From: Pseudomonas chlororaphis
GTDB lineage: Bacteria > Pseudomonadota > Gammaproteobacteria > Pseudomonadales > Pseudomonadaceae
DNA: 64,000 nucleotides
Assembly: GCF_003731765.1 (NCBI RefSeq)
Contig: NZ_MOAL01000004.1
Location: forward strand, 124,001-188,000
Direction of reading: 5' to 3'
Below, piece by piece: positions 8,290 to 17,128 of the stretch (the first letter of the stretch is position 1; each line of letters starts with the position of its first letter). A program made the translations under genes and the position numbers. Below the pieces are notes generated by a model. The model was not told where the DNA came from, ran no database searches, and saw nothing but the letters and a program-made list of their open reading frames with translations.

Positions 8290-9246
8290 ATGAACCGTCC
8301 TCTCGATACCAAGAGTCGGCCGCAGTTGGCCTTGCAGTCCTACCTGGATTCCTTGTTGCACGAGGCGACCGAGGAAGACTGGTCGCCTGCACCTGCACCT
8401 GCACCTGCAACGGTGACGGAGCCGAGCCCGGTGCTCGATGAGTTCCAGCTGGCTGTGCTTGAAGAGCAGGCCCGGGATGCGGCCGCTGCCGCGCCGCGAC
8501 CAAGCCCGGCGCCCCAGGCTCGCGCCCAGGTGCAAGCGCAGACCCAGCCCCAGGCTCCGGTGGATTTCGCTCCACCGCCAGAGGCGCCCGCGCCGCTGCT
8601 GCCTTCGCTGTTGCCGGTGGCACCGCTGCCCGAGGTGCTGGCCGAGCCGTTAGCGCCGCCTGCTCCAGTGAGGCCTGTGCCGCAGGCGTTGATCGAGCCG
8701 GTGGTGGAAGTCCATCTGCCGCCCAGCAGCCCGCCGCCGGTGGTGCCGGGCAACGATCGCCCAAGCTGGGCTGCCGAACCCTTTGAATGCCTGCTGTTCG
8801 ACGTCGCCGGCCTGACCCTGGCAGTGCCTCTGGTGTGCCTGGGTTCGATCTATTCCCTGGCCGGTCACGAGCTGACGCCGCTGTTCGGTCAGCCGGAATG
8901 GTTCCTCGGGATCCTGCCGAGCCAGGCCGGCAACCTCAAGGTGCTGGACACCGCACGCTGGGTCATGCCCGATCGCTATCGCGATGACTTCCGCCAGGGC
9001 CTGCAATACGTGATCTCGGTCCAGGGCTACGAGTGGGGGCTGGCGGTGCATCAGGTCAGCCGTTCGCTGCGCCTGGACCCCAATGAAATCAAATGGCGCA
9101 GCCATCGTGGTCAACGTCCGTGGCTGGCTGGCACAGTCATCGAACACATGTGTGCGTTGCTGGACGTGTCCGAACTGGCAGAGTTGATTGCCAGTGGCGG
9201 CGCGAAGCATATGGATATCAGTAAACCGGCCCCGCGGCCGATATAA
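8290..9246 (+). CDS. CheW-domain protein, ParP-like array-localisation factor
   Basis: 318 aa from the ATG at 8290; an in-frame GTG at 8278 is possible but has no better ribosome site. The N-terminus (PQLALQSYLDSLLHEA) is followed by about 110 residues rich in Pro, Ala and Gln. A C-terminal CheW-like domain starts near residue 160 (FECLLFDVAGLTLAVPL, later WGLAVHQVSRSL). Same arrangement as the PA1463 family and Vibrio ParP, which bridges the ParA-type ATPase, CheA and receptors and stabilises polar arrays. The position right after parA supports the role. The linker is encoded in part by a 6-bp microsatellite (8386-8409). Confidence 0.88.
   Translation: MNRPLDTKSRPQLALQSYLDSLLHEATEEDWSPAPAPAPATVTEPSPVLDEFQLAVLEEQARDAAAAAPRPSPAPQARAQVQAQTQPQAPVDFAPPPEAPAPLLPSLLPVAPLPEVLAEPLAPPAPVRPVPQALIEPVVEVHLPPSSPPPVVPGNDRPSWAAEPFECLLFDVAGLTLAVPLVCLGSIYSLAGHELTPLFGQPEWFLGILPSQAGNLKVLDTARWVMPDRYRDDFRQGLQYVISVQGYEWGLAVHQVSRSLRLDPNEIKWRSHRGQRPWLAGTVIEHMCALLDVSELAELIASGGAKHMDISKPAPRPI
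8386..8409 (+). repeat. CCTGCA microsatellite, four units
   Basis: Four exact tandem copies of CCTGCA encode alternating Pro-Ala in the linker of the ParP-like protein. Because the unit is 6 bp, gain or loss of copies keeps the frame and only changes linker length. Confidence 0.9.
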
Positions 9247-9256
9247 GTCAATAACA

Positions 9257-9279
9257 GGCCGCGCCTCCAGGGTGCGGCC
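9257..9279 (+). other. Hairpin between the ParP-like gene and cheW
   Basis: Perfect 6-bp arms GGCCGC (9257-9262) and GCGGCC (9274-9279) with an 11-nt loop sit 48 nt before cheW. There is no T-run. It is the fourth spacer hairpin in this operon. Confidence 0.35.
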
Positions 9280-9326
9280 CTACAGAACACACGCCGTTTT
9301 CAACGGTTATTTGAGGGGTCAGGGGT

Positions 9327-9809
9327 ATGAATAAGTCGTCGTCTGCACAGAGTTCCGAAGATCCGATCCTGCAATGGGTAACCTTCAAGCTGGATAACGA
9401 GTCCTACGGCATCAACGTGATGCGCGTCCAGGAAGTCCTGCGCTACACCGAGATCGCTCCGGTACCCGGTGCGCCAAGCTACGTGCTGGGCATCATCAAC
9501 CTGCGCGGCAACGTGGTCACTGTGATCGACACCCGCCAGCGCTTCGGCCTGGTGCCGACCGAGGTCAACGACAACACCCGTATCGTCATCATCGAAGCCG
9601 ACAAGCAAGTGGTCGGGATCATGGTCGACAGCGTGGCGGAAGTGGTTTACCTGCGTCAGTCGGAAGTGGAAACCGCACCGAACGTGGGTAACGAAGAGTC
9701 GGCCAAGTTCATTCAAGGCGTCTGCAACAAGAACGGCGAGCTGCTGATTCTGGTCGAGCTGGACAAGATGATGAGCGAAGAAGAGTGGTCGGAACTGGAG
9801 AGTATCTGA
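9327..9809 (+). CDS. cheW: Chemotaxis coupling protein CheW
   Basis: 160 aa single CheW domain. It contains the family segments WVTFKLDNESYGINVMRVQ, VPGAPSYVLGIINLRGNVV and IVIIEADKQVVGIMVDSV. CheW links chemoreceptors to CheA in the signalling array. The ATG follows GAGGGGTCAGGGG. The next gene begins 3 nt after the stop, so the two are almost certainly co-transcribed. Confidence 0.97.
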   Translation: MNKSSSAQSSEDPILQWVTFKLDNESYGINVMRVQEVLRYTEIAPVPGAPSYVLGIINLRGNVVTVIDTRQRFGLVPTEVNDNTRIVIIEADKQVVGIMVDSVAEVVYLRQSEVETAPNVGNEESAKFIQGVCNKNGELLILVELDKMMSEEEWSELESI

Positions 9810-9812
9810 TTG

Positions 9813-10202
9813 ATGCTTGAGGTGGCTGTCATCGTCCTGGCGATCCTGTGGATCGCCTCTGTCGCGTTCTTTTTGTCTTATGCCCGCAACCAGCGGCAGA
9901 TTGCCGAGCAGCAAGCCCAGGGGGATGCGGTGCGTGACCAGCGCATCAAGGACCTGGCCAAGCGTGTCGACGACTACCAGAACGGTACGGTGCGCATGGG
10001 CGAGGACTTGCATGAGCTGCGCGCGGTGGTCGGGCCGTTGCCGGACAAACTGGCGCAGCTTGAGCAGCGTGATCCCTCCAGCCTGTCCTTCGCCCAGGCC
10101 GCACGTCTGGTGGGCATGGGCGCCAGCATCGATGAGCTGACCCAGTCCTGCGGCCTGACCCAGGCCGAGGCGGAGCTCATGAGTAAGTTGCATAAAGGCT
10201 AG
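9813..10202 (+). CDS. DUF2802 protein of the chemotaxis operon
   Basis: 129 aa from the ATG at 9813. An N-terminal membrane helix (EVAVIVLAILWIASVAFF) is followed by a polar helical, probably coiled-coil segment (about residues 25-60). A compact C-terminal module (FAQAARLVGMGASIDEL then CGLTQAEAELM) resembles a small helix-turn-helix-like DUF2802 unit. This gene type conventionally ends the cheW side of the operon in Pseudomonas (PA1465 type). Biochemical role unknown; membrane anchoring and context suggest a link to the flagellar pole or arrays. Confidence 0.82.
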   Translation: MLEVAVIVLAILWIASVAFFLSYARNQRQIAEQQAQGDAVRDQRIKDLAKRVDDYQNGTVRMGEDLHELRAVVGPLPDKLAQLEQRDPSSLSFAQAARLVGMGASIDELTQSCGLTQAEAELMSKLHKG

Positions 10203-10205
10203 TGG

Positions 10206-10260
10206 CGAGCGGCAAGTTTTTAGCTTCAAGCTTCAAGCTTGCCGCTTACAACTTGCCGCT
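10206..10260. repeat. AAGCTTC-rich intergenic repeat, copy 1
   Basis: The spacer between the convergent DUF2802 and FlhB-like genes reads as near-tandem AGCTTCA units flanked by inverted GCGGCAAG / CTTGCCGC blocks, with a second CTTGCCGC at its end. Related AAGCTTG/CTTGCCGC-containing sequence occurs near 53861-53901 and 57719-57766. It could fold into a hairpin and act as a weak bidirectional terminator. Confidence 0.5.
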
Positions 10261-10268
10261 GCTCTTCC

Positions 10269-10595
10269 CTAATAATCGTCCCCGCGTTCGGTGACGTCCT
10301 TCTCTTGCTGCGCCACTCGTGGGTCATGCCCCACTGGAAACTTGCCCTTGAGGTTCCAGGCGAACGCAATGATCTCGGCGATGGTCAGGTACAGCTCCGG
10401 CGGAATGCTGTCCCCTAGTTCCAGGCGCGCCAGCAACCTCACCAGCTCAGCGTTTTCATAGATCGGCACTTCATAGTCGCGGGCGATTTTCAGGATGGCT
10501 TCCGCCAGCTCGTCGTCGCCTTTGGCGGTTAGGGTTGGGGCTTGCTGGCCGTCGTACTTGAGGGCGATGGCCTGGCGGGGTGTGTGAGTGCTCAT
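10269..10595 (-). CDS. Orphan FlhB C-terminal-domain-like protein (FlhX-like)
   Basis: 108 aa. The sequence (RQAIALKYDGQQAPTLTAKG, then DELAEAILKIARDYEVPI, ENAELVRLLARLELGDSIP) aligns with the FlhB/YscU cytoplasmic C-terminal export-switch domain. It begins almost exactly where FlhB is self-cleaved: the NPTH autocleavage tetrapeptide is replaced by HTPR, and the N-terminal membrane domain is absent. Such proteins have been shown in other bacteria to stand in for the FlhB C-terminal fragment. Its start overlaps the end of the upstream FliK-like gene by 4 nt, so the pair is co-expressed; FliK and FlhB-C act together in hook-length and substrate switching. Confidence 0.85.
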   Translation of the reverse strand: MSTHTPRQAIALKYDGQQAPTLTAKGDDELAEAILKIARDYEVPIYENAELVRLLARLELGDSIPPELYLTIAEIIAFAWNLKGKFPVGHDPRVAQQEKDVTERGDDY

Positions 10596-12163
10596 GCGGT
10601 TTCGTCGACCCAGCGTTGTTCCAATCGGGTTTGCGGGCCCTGGGGTGGGCTGCCGAGGTGGCAGTCCAGGTCGCCCACGTTCAGGCCGGCCGCCAGCAGG
10701 CGCTCGCGCAGGCGGCCCAGGTGGCTTTCGATCAGGCTCGCGGTGTAGGGCTGTTCGGCCCAGAGCTGGCTGGACAGGCGGCCCTGAATCAGTTGCGCCT
10801 GTACTTGCAGCGGGCCCAGGGGATCCAGGTCAAAGGCCAGTTCCACCCGCCACAGGGGCTGCTTGGCTTCCTTCTCTTCGCGCTTGTCCTGGGGCTCGGG
10901 CTCCGCCGGCTCCTCGCGCTGCAACTTGACCTGCAGGGGCACGATGTCTTGCAGGTTGCGCATGGGGATTTCCAACTGCCAGGTGGTTTGCAGGCGGCCA
11001 TCGTCGGTCAGGCCACTTTGTTCCAGGCTCGCCAATTGATGGCTTTGCAGCCGCGACACGGCCGCTGCGGCCAGGCGCAGCAGGTGCTCCAGGTCGCCTT
11101 CGCCGTCCTGACTCTGGAGCAGCCGAGAGGGCAGGGGGAAGCCGCCGGGCGTCGGTTTGGCGCTGACCTGGCCCAAGGTGCCCAAGGCGCTGCGGACAAA
11201 ACTCGGCAAGGCCTGGGCCAGGGTATTGGCGGCGATCAGCGCATTGAAGTTGCTATTGGCCGGCAATCCCGGCGCCAGTTGGGCGATCAGTCGCAGCAGG
11301 TTGCCTTTGAGGTCCGGCGTCAGGGCCGGGTTATCACCGCCCAGCAAGCGCGACTCAAGAAAGGCACCGCTGTTGGCCAGGGCCAGGGCCAGGCCTTTGG
11401 GATTGCTCAATTGCTGCAGGTCCGGCAGCCCAGCCAAGAGTTTATCCACCGCCGCCCGAAGGTCGGTGGACGTGGCGTCCGTCCTTGGCAGGTTCTGCAA
11501 GGCACTGATCAGCCCGCTCAGAGAGGCTTGGCGATTCTGCTGGGTGGCCAGTTGCTGGGCCACGGCCAATTGATCCTGGCGACCACTCAAGGGTACGAAA
11601 CGCAAGGTCTGGGAGTCTTCGACCAAGGCACTCAGCAGGCTGCCGATGCGCAGCGGCTGGGGGCTTTCGAGGCTCAGGGTGCTGCCGCTCTGTGCGGTGT
11701 TGAGCAGGCTCACCAAGGAGCGGTAGATCACCGGTTGGCCGGGGCCCTGGGGCAGCACCTGGCTGGTCAGGACCTTGCCTTGCAGCAAGGTCCCGGCAGG
11801 CAGTTGTGCCGTGTCGAGGCGGGTCAGGGTGGCAACGCTGGAGGCCAGGGCCTGTTGTACGGTGATTGCCAGGTTGCCGGCCGAGGGCTGGCTCACCGCC
11901 AGGCTGGTGCCTTGGGGCAGAGGCTGGCTGCTGGTGGCCTGCAAGGTGGTCTGCTTGCCGTTGTCGAGGGTGACCTTGAGCAAGAGCTGAAAGGCCTGGT
12001 CCGATTGCTTCAGTGACAGCACTTCCGCCTTGGCGGTCTGGCCGGCGGCGATCAGGCCTTCCAGGGGCTGGGCCAGCTTCAGCAACTCTCCAGCGAGGCT
12101 CGACAGGCGGGCGCTGGCGGGCGTCAGCTGGGGCAATAGAGGGATGTTGATTTCACCTGACAT
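10592..12163 (-). CDS. FliK-like flagellar hook-length control protein
   Basis: 523 aa, rich in Leu, Gln, Ala and Ser, with a long low-complexity N-terminal region (residues 1-350). The C-terminal part is more ordered (about 360-500; TWQLEIPMRNLQDIVPLQV, then WRVELAFDLDPLGPLQVQA) and fits the Flg_hook/FliK C-terminal domain that contacts FlhB. FliK is a secreted molecular ruler; here it is paired with an orphan FlhB C-domain, unlike the classical fliK site near fliLMN. It may be a second FliK-type protein. Function assigned by family, exact role inferred. Confidence 0.75.
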   Translation of the reverse strand: MSGEINIPLLPQLTPASARLSSLAGELLKLAQPLEGLIAAGQTAKAEVLSLKQSDQAFQLLLKVTLDNGKQTTLQATSSQPLPQGTSLAVSQPSAGNLAITVQQALASSVATLTRLDTAQLPAGTLLQGKVLTSQVLPQGPGQPVIYRSLVSLLNTAQSGSTLSLESPQPLRIGSLLSALVEDSQTLRFVPLSGRQDQLAVAQQLATQQNRQASLSGLISALQNLPRTDATSTDLRAAVDKLLAGLPDLQQLSNPKGLALALANSGAFLESRLLGGDNPALTPDLKGNLLRLIAQLAPGLPANSNFNALIAANTLAQALPSFVRSALGTLGQVSAKPTPGGFPLPSRLLQSQDGEGDLEHLLRLAAAAVSRLQSHQLASLEQSGLTDDGRLQTTWQLEIPMRNLQDIVPLQVKLQREEPAEPEPQDKREEKEAKQPLWRVELAFDLDPLGPLQVQAQLIQGRLSSQLWAEQPYTASLIESHLGRLRERLLAAGLNVGDLDCHLGSPPQGPQTRLEQRWVDETA

Positions 12164-12191
12164 CTGGACACAACCTGAGGAAATAAGCCCT

Positions 12192-12219
12192 CTTTAGAGT
12201 AGGGCATCGCATGTATAAT
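12192..12219 (+). promoter_or_regulatory. Candidate ccm operon promoter
   Basis: A perfect -10 hexamer TATAAT (12214-12219) lies about 140 nt upstream of ccmA in the spacer divergent from the FliK-like gene. The best -35 match (CTTTAG, 12192-12197, 16-bp spacing) is poor, so an activator may be needed. The candidate leader carries a GCCCG/CGGGC hairpin (12223-12237) and a perfect inverted repeat AAACATT-GCA-AATGTTT (12246-12262). Confidence 0.5.
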
Positions 12220-12358
12220 GCCGCCCGTCTTCCGGGCAGTGGTGAAAACATTGCAAATGTTTGACGCAGCTCTCTAGAACAGGCCGCGAATGCATTTATT
12301 CTGCATCCCTTTAACGGCCGCTCCACTGCCGACTTGAACTGTAAAGGCCCGCCATCAC

Positions 12359-12994
12359 TTGACCAGTCCTCTTCTAGAAGCCGTAGCGCTTGCCTGTGAG
12401 CGAGACTGGCGGATGCTCTTCGAACACCTCGATTTGCGTCTGGCGCCAGGCGACATGTTGCAGATCAGCGGGCCCAACGGCAGCGGCAAAACCAGCCTGT
12501 TGCGACTGCTGGCCGGGTTGATGCAACCGACCAGCGGCGAAGTCTTGCTCAATGGCCAACCCTTGCACACCCAGCGCAGTGAACTGGCGCGCAATTTGTT
12601 GTGGATCGGCCATGCCGCCGGGATCAAGGATTTGCTCACGGCTGAAGAGAACCTCAGCTGGCTTTGCGCCCTGCACCAGCCCGCCAGCCGCGACGCCATC
12701 TGGCAGGCCTTGGCCGCGGTGGGCTTGCGCGGCTTTGAAGATGTCCCTTGCCATACCCTGTCCGCTGGCCAGCAACGCCGCGTAGCCCTGGCCCGTTTGT
12801 ACCTGGACGGGCCGCCGCTGTGGATCCTCGACGAACCCTTTACCGCCCTCGACAAGCAGGGCGTCGCCCAATTGGAAGCGCACCTGGCCGAGCACTGTGA
12901 GCGCGGCGGCATGGTGCTGCTGACCACCCACCACAGCCTGACGCGCATGCCGAGCGGTTATCGCGACATCGACCTGGGGCGTTGGGCCGTATGA
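12359..12994 (+). CDS. ccmA: Cytochrome c maturation ATPase CcmA
   Basis: 211 aa ABC ATPase with Walker A ([11 protein letters not shown]), signature LSAGQQRR and Walker B LWILDEP. CcmA powers the CcmABCD complex, which releases haem-loaded CcmE. The start is TTG at 12359 ([11 protein letters not shown]), the family-consistent N-terminus, with only a weak upstream ribosome site (AAAGG, 12342-12346). The stop overlaps the ccmB start. Confidence 0.95.
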   Translation: MTSPLLEAVALACERDWRMLFEHLDLRLAPGDMLQISGPNGSGKTSLLRLLAGLMQPTSGEVLLNGQPLHTQRSELARNLLWIGHAAGIKDLLTAEENLSWLCALHQPASRDAIWQALAAVGLRGFEDVPCHTLSAGQQRRVALARLYLDGPPLWILDEPFTALDKQGVAQLEAHLAEHCERGGMVLLTTHHSLTRMPSGYRDIDLGRWAV

Positions 12995-13659
12995 CTGTCT
13001 TTGCCTTGTTGGTCGCCCGTGAAGCGCGGCTGTTGTTCCGTCGTCCGGCAGAGTTGGCCAACCCGTTGGTGTTCTTTGCCATTGTTGTCTCACTGTTCCC
13101 ACTGGCGGTGGGACCTGAGACACAATTGTTGCAAACCTTGTCTCCTGGGCTGGTCTGGGTGGCGGCTTTGTTATCCGTACTACTCTCGCTGGACGGGCTT
13201 TTTCGCAGTGATTTTGAAGACGGATCCCTTGAACAGTGGGTCCTTTCGTCGCACCCCCTGCCTCTTCTGGTCTTGGCCAAGGTGCTGGCACACTGGGCTT
13301 TTTCCGGGCTGGCACTGGTATTGCTAGCCCCTTTGCTGGCGTTGATGCTCGGCTTGCCCAGCGCCTGCCTGCCGGCGCTGTTGTTGTCCCTGTTGCTGGG
13401 CACGCCGGTGCTGAGCCTGCTGGGTGCAGTGGGCGCGGCGTTGACGGTGGGCCTCAAGCGCGGCGGCCTGTTGTTGGCGCTGCTGATTTTGCCGCTGTAC
13501 ATCCCGGTACTGATTCTCGGCAGTGGCGCCTTGCAGGCGGCGTTGCAGGGCATGCCGGCGACCGGTTATCTGCTGTGGCTTGGGAGCCTGACCGCCCTGG
13601 CAGTGACCCTGACACCCTTTGCAATAGCTGCTGGCCTGAAGATCAGCGTCGGCGAATAA
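12991..13659 (+). CDS. ccmB: Haem exporter subunit CcmB
   Basis: 222 aa, hydrophobic throughout with about six transmembrane helices (for example [19 protein letters not shown] and [17 protein letters not shown]). ABC permease subunit of the system I cytochrome c biogenesis complex. ATG at 12991 overlaps the ccmA stop by 4 nt. A gap of 96 nt separates it from ccmC, the longest spacer in the operon. Confidence 0.95.
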   Translation: MTVFALLVAREARLLFRRPAELANPLVFFAIVVSLFPLAVGPETQLLQTLSPGLVWVAALLSVLLSLDGLFRSDFEDGSLEQWVLSSHPLPLLVLAKVLAHWAFSGLALVLLAPLLALMLGLPSACLPALLLSLLLGTPVLSLLGAVGAALTVGLKRGGLLLALLILPLYIPVLILGSGALQAALQGMPATGYLLWLGSLTALAVTLTPFAIAAGLKISVGE

Positions 13660-13755
13660 TAATGAGGTCTGATCATTTTTTGATCACTTTCTCTGACCCA
13701 GAAAAAGACCCTGGCTTTTCGTAACAACGAGAAGCAACCGTGATGGAAACAGCAA

Positions 13756-14511
13756 ATGAACTGGACCTGGTTTCATAAGCTCGGCTCGCCCAAATGGTTT
13801 TACGCCATCAGCGGCAAGCTGCTGCCCTGGCTGAGCATTGCCGCTCTGTTGTTGATCGGTGTGGGGGTGGTGTGGGGCCTGGCCTTTGCACCGCCGGATT
13901 ACCAGCAAGGCAACAGCTTCCGCATCATCTACATCCATGTGCCGGCGGCCATGCTGGCCCAGTCCTGCTACGTGATGCTGGCCGTGTGCGGGGTGGTGGG
14001 CCTGGTGTGGAAAATGAAACTGGCCGACGTCGCCCTGCAATGCGCGGCACCGATCGGCGCCTGGATGACCGCCGTGGCCCTGGTCACCGGTGCCATCTGG
14101 GGCAAGCCGACCTGGGGTTCGTGGTGGGTCTGGGATGCCCGACTGACGTCTATGCTGATCCTGCTGTTTCTGTACTTCGGTCTTATTGCGCTTGGCTACG
14201 CCATCCGCAATCGTGACAGTGCCGCGAAGGCCTGTGCGGTGCTGGCCATTGTCGGGGTGATTAACATCCCGATCATCAAGTACTCGGTGGAGTGGTGGAA
14301 CACCCTGCACCAGGGCGCGACCTTCACCCTGACGGAAAAACCCGCCATGCCGGTGGAAATGTGGTTGCCGCTGCTGCTGACGGTGCTCGGCTTCTACTGC
14401 TTCTTCGGCGCGGTCTTGTTGTTGCGCATGCGCCTTGAGGTCCTCAAGCGCGAAGCCAGGGCCAGTTGGGTCAAGGCCGAGGTCGAGAGCAGCCTGGAGG
14501 CCGCACGATGA
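13756..14511 (+). CDS. ccmC: Haem-handling protein CcmC
   Basis: 251 aa, six transmembrane helices and the tryptophan-rich WWD signature ([16 protein letters not shown]) that presents haem to CcmE. His residues flanking this motif (IIYIHVP before it, WWNTLHQG after it) are the expected axial haem ligands. The C-terminal tail is charged and cytoplasmic. Overlaps ccmD by 4 nt. Confidence 0.96.
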   Translation: MNWTWFHKLGSPKWFYAISGKLLPWLSIAALLLIGVGVVWGLAFAPPDYQQGNSFRIIYIHVPAAMLAQSCYVMLAVCGVVGLVWKMKLADVALQCAAPIGAWMTAVALVTGAIWGKPTWGSWWVWDARLTSMLILLFLYFGLIALGYAIRNRDSAAKACAVLAIVGVINIPIIKYSVEWWNTLHQGATFTLTEKPAMPVEMWLPLLLTVLGFYCFFGAVLLLRMRLEVLKREARASWVKAEVESSLEAAR

Positions 14512-14684
14512 GTTTTGCATCCTTCGGCGAGTTTCTCGCCATGGGCCATCACGGCCTGTATGTCTGGACGGCCTACGGCCTGTGCCTGGCGGTCCTGGCT
14601 CTGAACGTGGCGCTGCCGATCCTGGCCCGCAAGCGCTATCTGCAACAAGAGGCGCGTCGTTTGCGCCGGGAGAACGGTAAGTGA
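14508..14684 (+). CDS. ccmD: Haem exporter accessory protein CcmD
   Basis: 58 aa from the ATG at 14508, which overlaps the ccmC stop. One membrane helix ([19 protein letters not shown]) and a basic cytoplasmic tail ([16 protein letters not shown]). CcmD is needed for release of holo-CcmE from CcmABC. Typical size and position for the family. Confidence 0.93.
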   Translation: MSFASFGEFLAMGHHGLYVWTAYGLCLAVLALNVALPILARKRYLQQEARRLRRENGK

Positions 14685-15136
14685 ATCCGCTGCGTAAAAA
14701 GCGTCTTTTGATCATCCTGGCGATTCTGCTGGGCGTCGGGCTCGCAGTGGGCCTGGCCCTCAGCGCGCTGAAGGAAAACATCAACCTGTTCTACACCCCG
14801 ACTCAGATCGCCAACGGTGAAGCACCGCTGGACACGCGTATCCGCGCCGGCGGCATGGTGGAAGCCGGCTCCCTGCAGCGCTCCGCCGACTCCCTGGACG
14901 TCAAGTTCGTGGTCACCGACTTCAACAAGTCCGTGACCATCACCTACCGCGGCATCCTTCCTGACCTGTTCCGCGAAGGGCAGGGCATCGTTGCCCTCGG
15001 CAAGCTCAACGCCGACGGCGTGGTGGTGGCCGACGAGGTACTGGCCAAGCACGACGAGAAGTACATGCCGCCGGAAGTGACCAAGGCCCTGAAAGACAGC
15101 GGCCAGTCGGCGCCGACACCAGCCAAAGAGGGTTAA
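14681..15136 (+). CDS. ccmE: Periplasmic haem chaperone CcmE
   Basis: 151 aa with GTG start at 14681 overlapping the ccmD stop. N-terminal membrane anchor ([19 protein letters not shown]), an OB-fold domain, and the covalent haem-binding His in [12 protein letters not shown] near the C-terminus, with the conserved Tyr four residues later. Carries haem from CcmC to the CcmFH ligase. Confidence 0.96.
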   Translation: MNPLRKKRLLIILAILLGVGLAVGLALSALKENINLFYTPTQIANGEAPLDTRIRAGGMVEAGSLQRSADSLDVKFVVTDFNKSVTITYRGILPDLFREGQGIVALGKLNADGVVVADEVLAKHDEKYMPPEVTKALKDSGQSAPTPAKEG

Positions 15137-15139
15137 CCC

Positions 15140-17128
15140 ATGACGTCCGGCATCTTTATTCCCGAGCTGGGGCATCTGGCGATGATCCTGGCGCTGTGCT
15201 TTGCCCTGGTCCAGGCGGTGTTGCCGCTGCTGGGCGCCTGGCGTGGCGACCGTCTGTGGATGAGCCTGGCCCAGCCGGCCGCCTGGGGGCAGTTCGCCTT
15301 TCTGGCGTTCGCCTTCGGCTGCCTGACCTACGCCTTTATGGTCGACGATTTCTCGGTGGCCTATGTGGCCAGCAACTCCAACAGCGCCTTGCCCTGGTAC
15401 TACAAGTTCAGTGCAGTGTGGGGTGCCCACGAAGGTTCGCTGCTGCTCTGGGCCTTGATCCTCGGTGGCTGGACCTTCGCGGTGTCGGTGTTCTCCCGGC
15501 AACTGCCGCAAGTGATGCTGGCCCGGGTGCTGGCCGTGATGGGCATGATCAGCACCGGCTTCCTGCTGTTCCTGATCCTGACTTCCAACCCCTTTGAACG
15601 GATTCTGCCGCAGATCCCGACAGACGGCCGCGACCTCAACCCGCTGCTGCAGGACATCGGCCTGATCGTTCACCCGCCGATGCTCTACATGGGCTACGTC
15701 GGTTTTTCGGTCGCCTTCGCCTTTGCCATCGCCGCCTTGCTCGGCGGTCGCCTCGACGCTGCCTGGGCTCGCTGGTCGCGGCCCTGGACCATCGTTGCCT
15801 GGGCCTTCCTCGGCATCGGCATCACCCTAGGTTCCTGGTGGGCCTACTACGAACTGGGCTGGGGCGGCTGGTGGTTCTGGGATCCGGTGGAAAACGCTTC
15901 CTTTATGCCCTGGCTGGTGGGCACGGCGCTGATTCACTCCCTGGCGGTCACGGAAAAACGTGGTGTATTCAAGAGTTGGACCGTGCTGCTGGCCATTGCG
16001 GCCTTTTCCTTGAGCTTGCTGGGGACCTTCCTGGTGCGCTCCGGGGTGCTGACGTCGGTGCACGCTTTTGCCTCGGACCCCGAGCGCGGCGTGTTCATCC
16101 TGATCTTCCTGTTGTTTGTGGTCGGCGGCTCGCTGACCCTGTTCGCCTTGCGCGCACCGGTGGTCAAGAGCCACGTGGGCTTCAACCTGTGGTCGCGGGA
16201 AACCCTGCTGCTGGGCAACAACCTGGTGCTGGTGGTGGCGGCCTCGATGATCCTGCTCGGGACCTTGTACCCGCTGGTGCTGGACGCTCTGAGCGGGGCC
16301 AAGCTGTCGGTGGGCCCGCCGTACTTCAACGCCTTGTTCATTCCGCTGATGGCGTTGTTGATGGTGGTGATGGCCGTGGGCGTGCTGGTGCGCTGGAAAG
16401 ATACCCCGGTGAAATGGCTGGTGGGCATGCTGACCCCGGTCCTGCTGGGCAGCGCCGCCTTGGCAGTGGTGGCCGGCATCGCATACGGCGACTTCAACTG
16501 GGCGGTGCTGGCGACCTTTATGCTGGCGGCCTGGGTGCTGTTGGCCGGGGTGCGCGACATCTTCGACAAGACCCGCCACAAAGGCCTGATCAAGGGCCTG
16601 CCGAGCCTGACCCGCAGCTACTGGGGCATGCAGCTGGCGCATTTGGGGATCGCGGTCTGTGCCCTGGGCGTGGTGCTGTCGAGCCAGAACAGCGCCGAGC
16701 GCGACTTGCGCCTGGAGCCGGGGGAGTCCATGGACCTGGCCGGTTACCACTTCATCTTCGAGGGTGCCAAGCACTTTGAAGGGCCTAACTTCACCTCCGA
16801 CAAAGGCACCGTACGGGTGGTGCGCAATGGTCAGGAAGTGGCGGTGCTGCACCCCGAGAAGCGTTTGTACACGGTGCAGAATTCGATGATGACCGAAGCC
16901 GGGATCGACGCCGGTTTCACCCGTGACCTGTATGTGGCCCTGGGCGAGTCCCTAGGGGACGGCGCCTGGGCGGTGCGGGTACACGTCAAGCCGTTCGTGC
17001 GCTGGATCTGGTTCGGTGGCCTGCTCACCGGTTTTGGTGGCTTGCTGGCGGCCCTGGATCGGCGCTATCGGGTCAAGGTGAAAAGCCGCGTGCGGGAAGC
17101 ACTGGGCATGGAAGGAGCCGCTGCATGA
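15140..17128 (+). CDS. ccmF: Cytochrome c haem lyase subunit CcmF
   Basis: 662 aa polytopic membrane protein. The WWD domain (GWGGWWFWDPVENASFM) and the flanking haem-ligand His residues (for example VHPPMLYMGYVG) are clear, as is the QNSAERDLRLEPGES periplasmic region. CcmF reduces and attaches haem to the apocytochrome CXXCH with CcmH/CcmI. Length is normal. The stop overlaps the ccmG start. Confidence 0.97.
   Translation: MTSGIFIPELGHLAMILALCFALVQAVLPLLGAWRGDRLWMSLAQPAAWGQFAFLAFAFGCLTYAFMVDDFSVAYVASNSNSALPWYYKFSAVWGAHEGSLLLWALILGGWTFAVSVFSRQLPQVMLARVLAVMGMISTGFLLFLILTSNPFERILPQIPTDGRDLNPLLQDIGLIVHPPMLYMGYVGFSVAFAFAIAALLGGRLDAAWARWSRPWTIVAWAFLGIGITLGSWWAYYELGWGGWWFWDPVENASFMPWLVGTALIHSLAVTEKRGVFKSWTVLLAIAAFSLSLLGTFLVRSGVLTSVHAFASDPERGVFILIFLLFVVGGSLTLFALRAPVVKSHVGFNLWSRETLLLGNNLVLVVAASMILLGTLYPLVLDALSGAKLSVGPPYFNALFIPLMALLMVVMAVGVLVRWKDTPVKWLVGMLTPVLLGSAALAVVAGIAYGDFNWAVLATFMLAAWVLLAGVRDIFDKTRHKGLIKGLPSLTRSYWGMQLAHLGIAVCALGVVLSSQNSAERDLRLEPGESMDLAGYHFIFEGAKHFEGPNFTSDKGTVRVVRNGQEVAVLHPEKRLYTVQNSMMTEAGIDAGFTRDLYVALGESLGDGAWAVRVHVKPFVRWIWFGGLLTGFGGLLAALDRRYRVKVKSRVREALGMEGAAA

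Noticed and set aside
8386..8409. CCTGCA tandem repeat as a phase-variation switch
   Set aside because: Unit length is a multiple of three, so copy changes cannot shift the frame.
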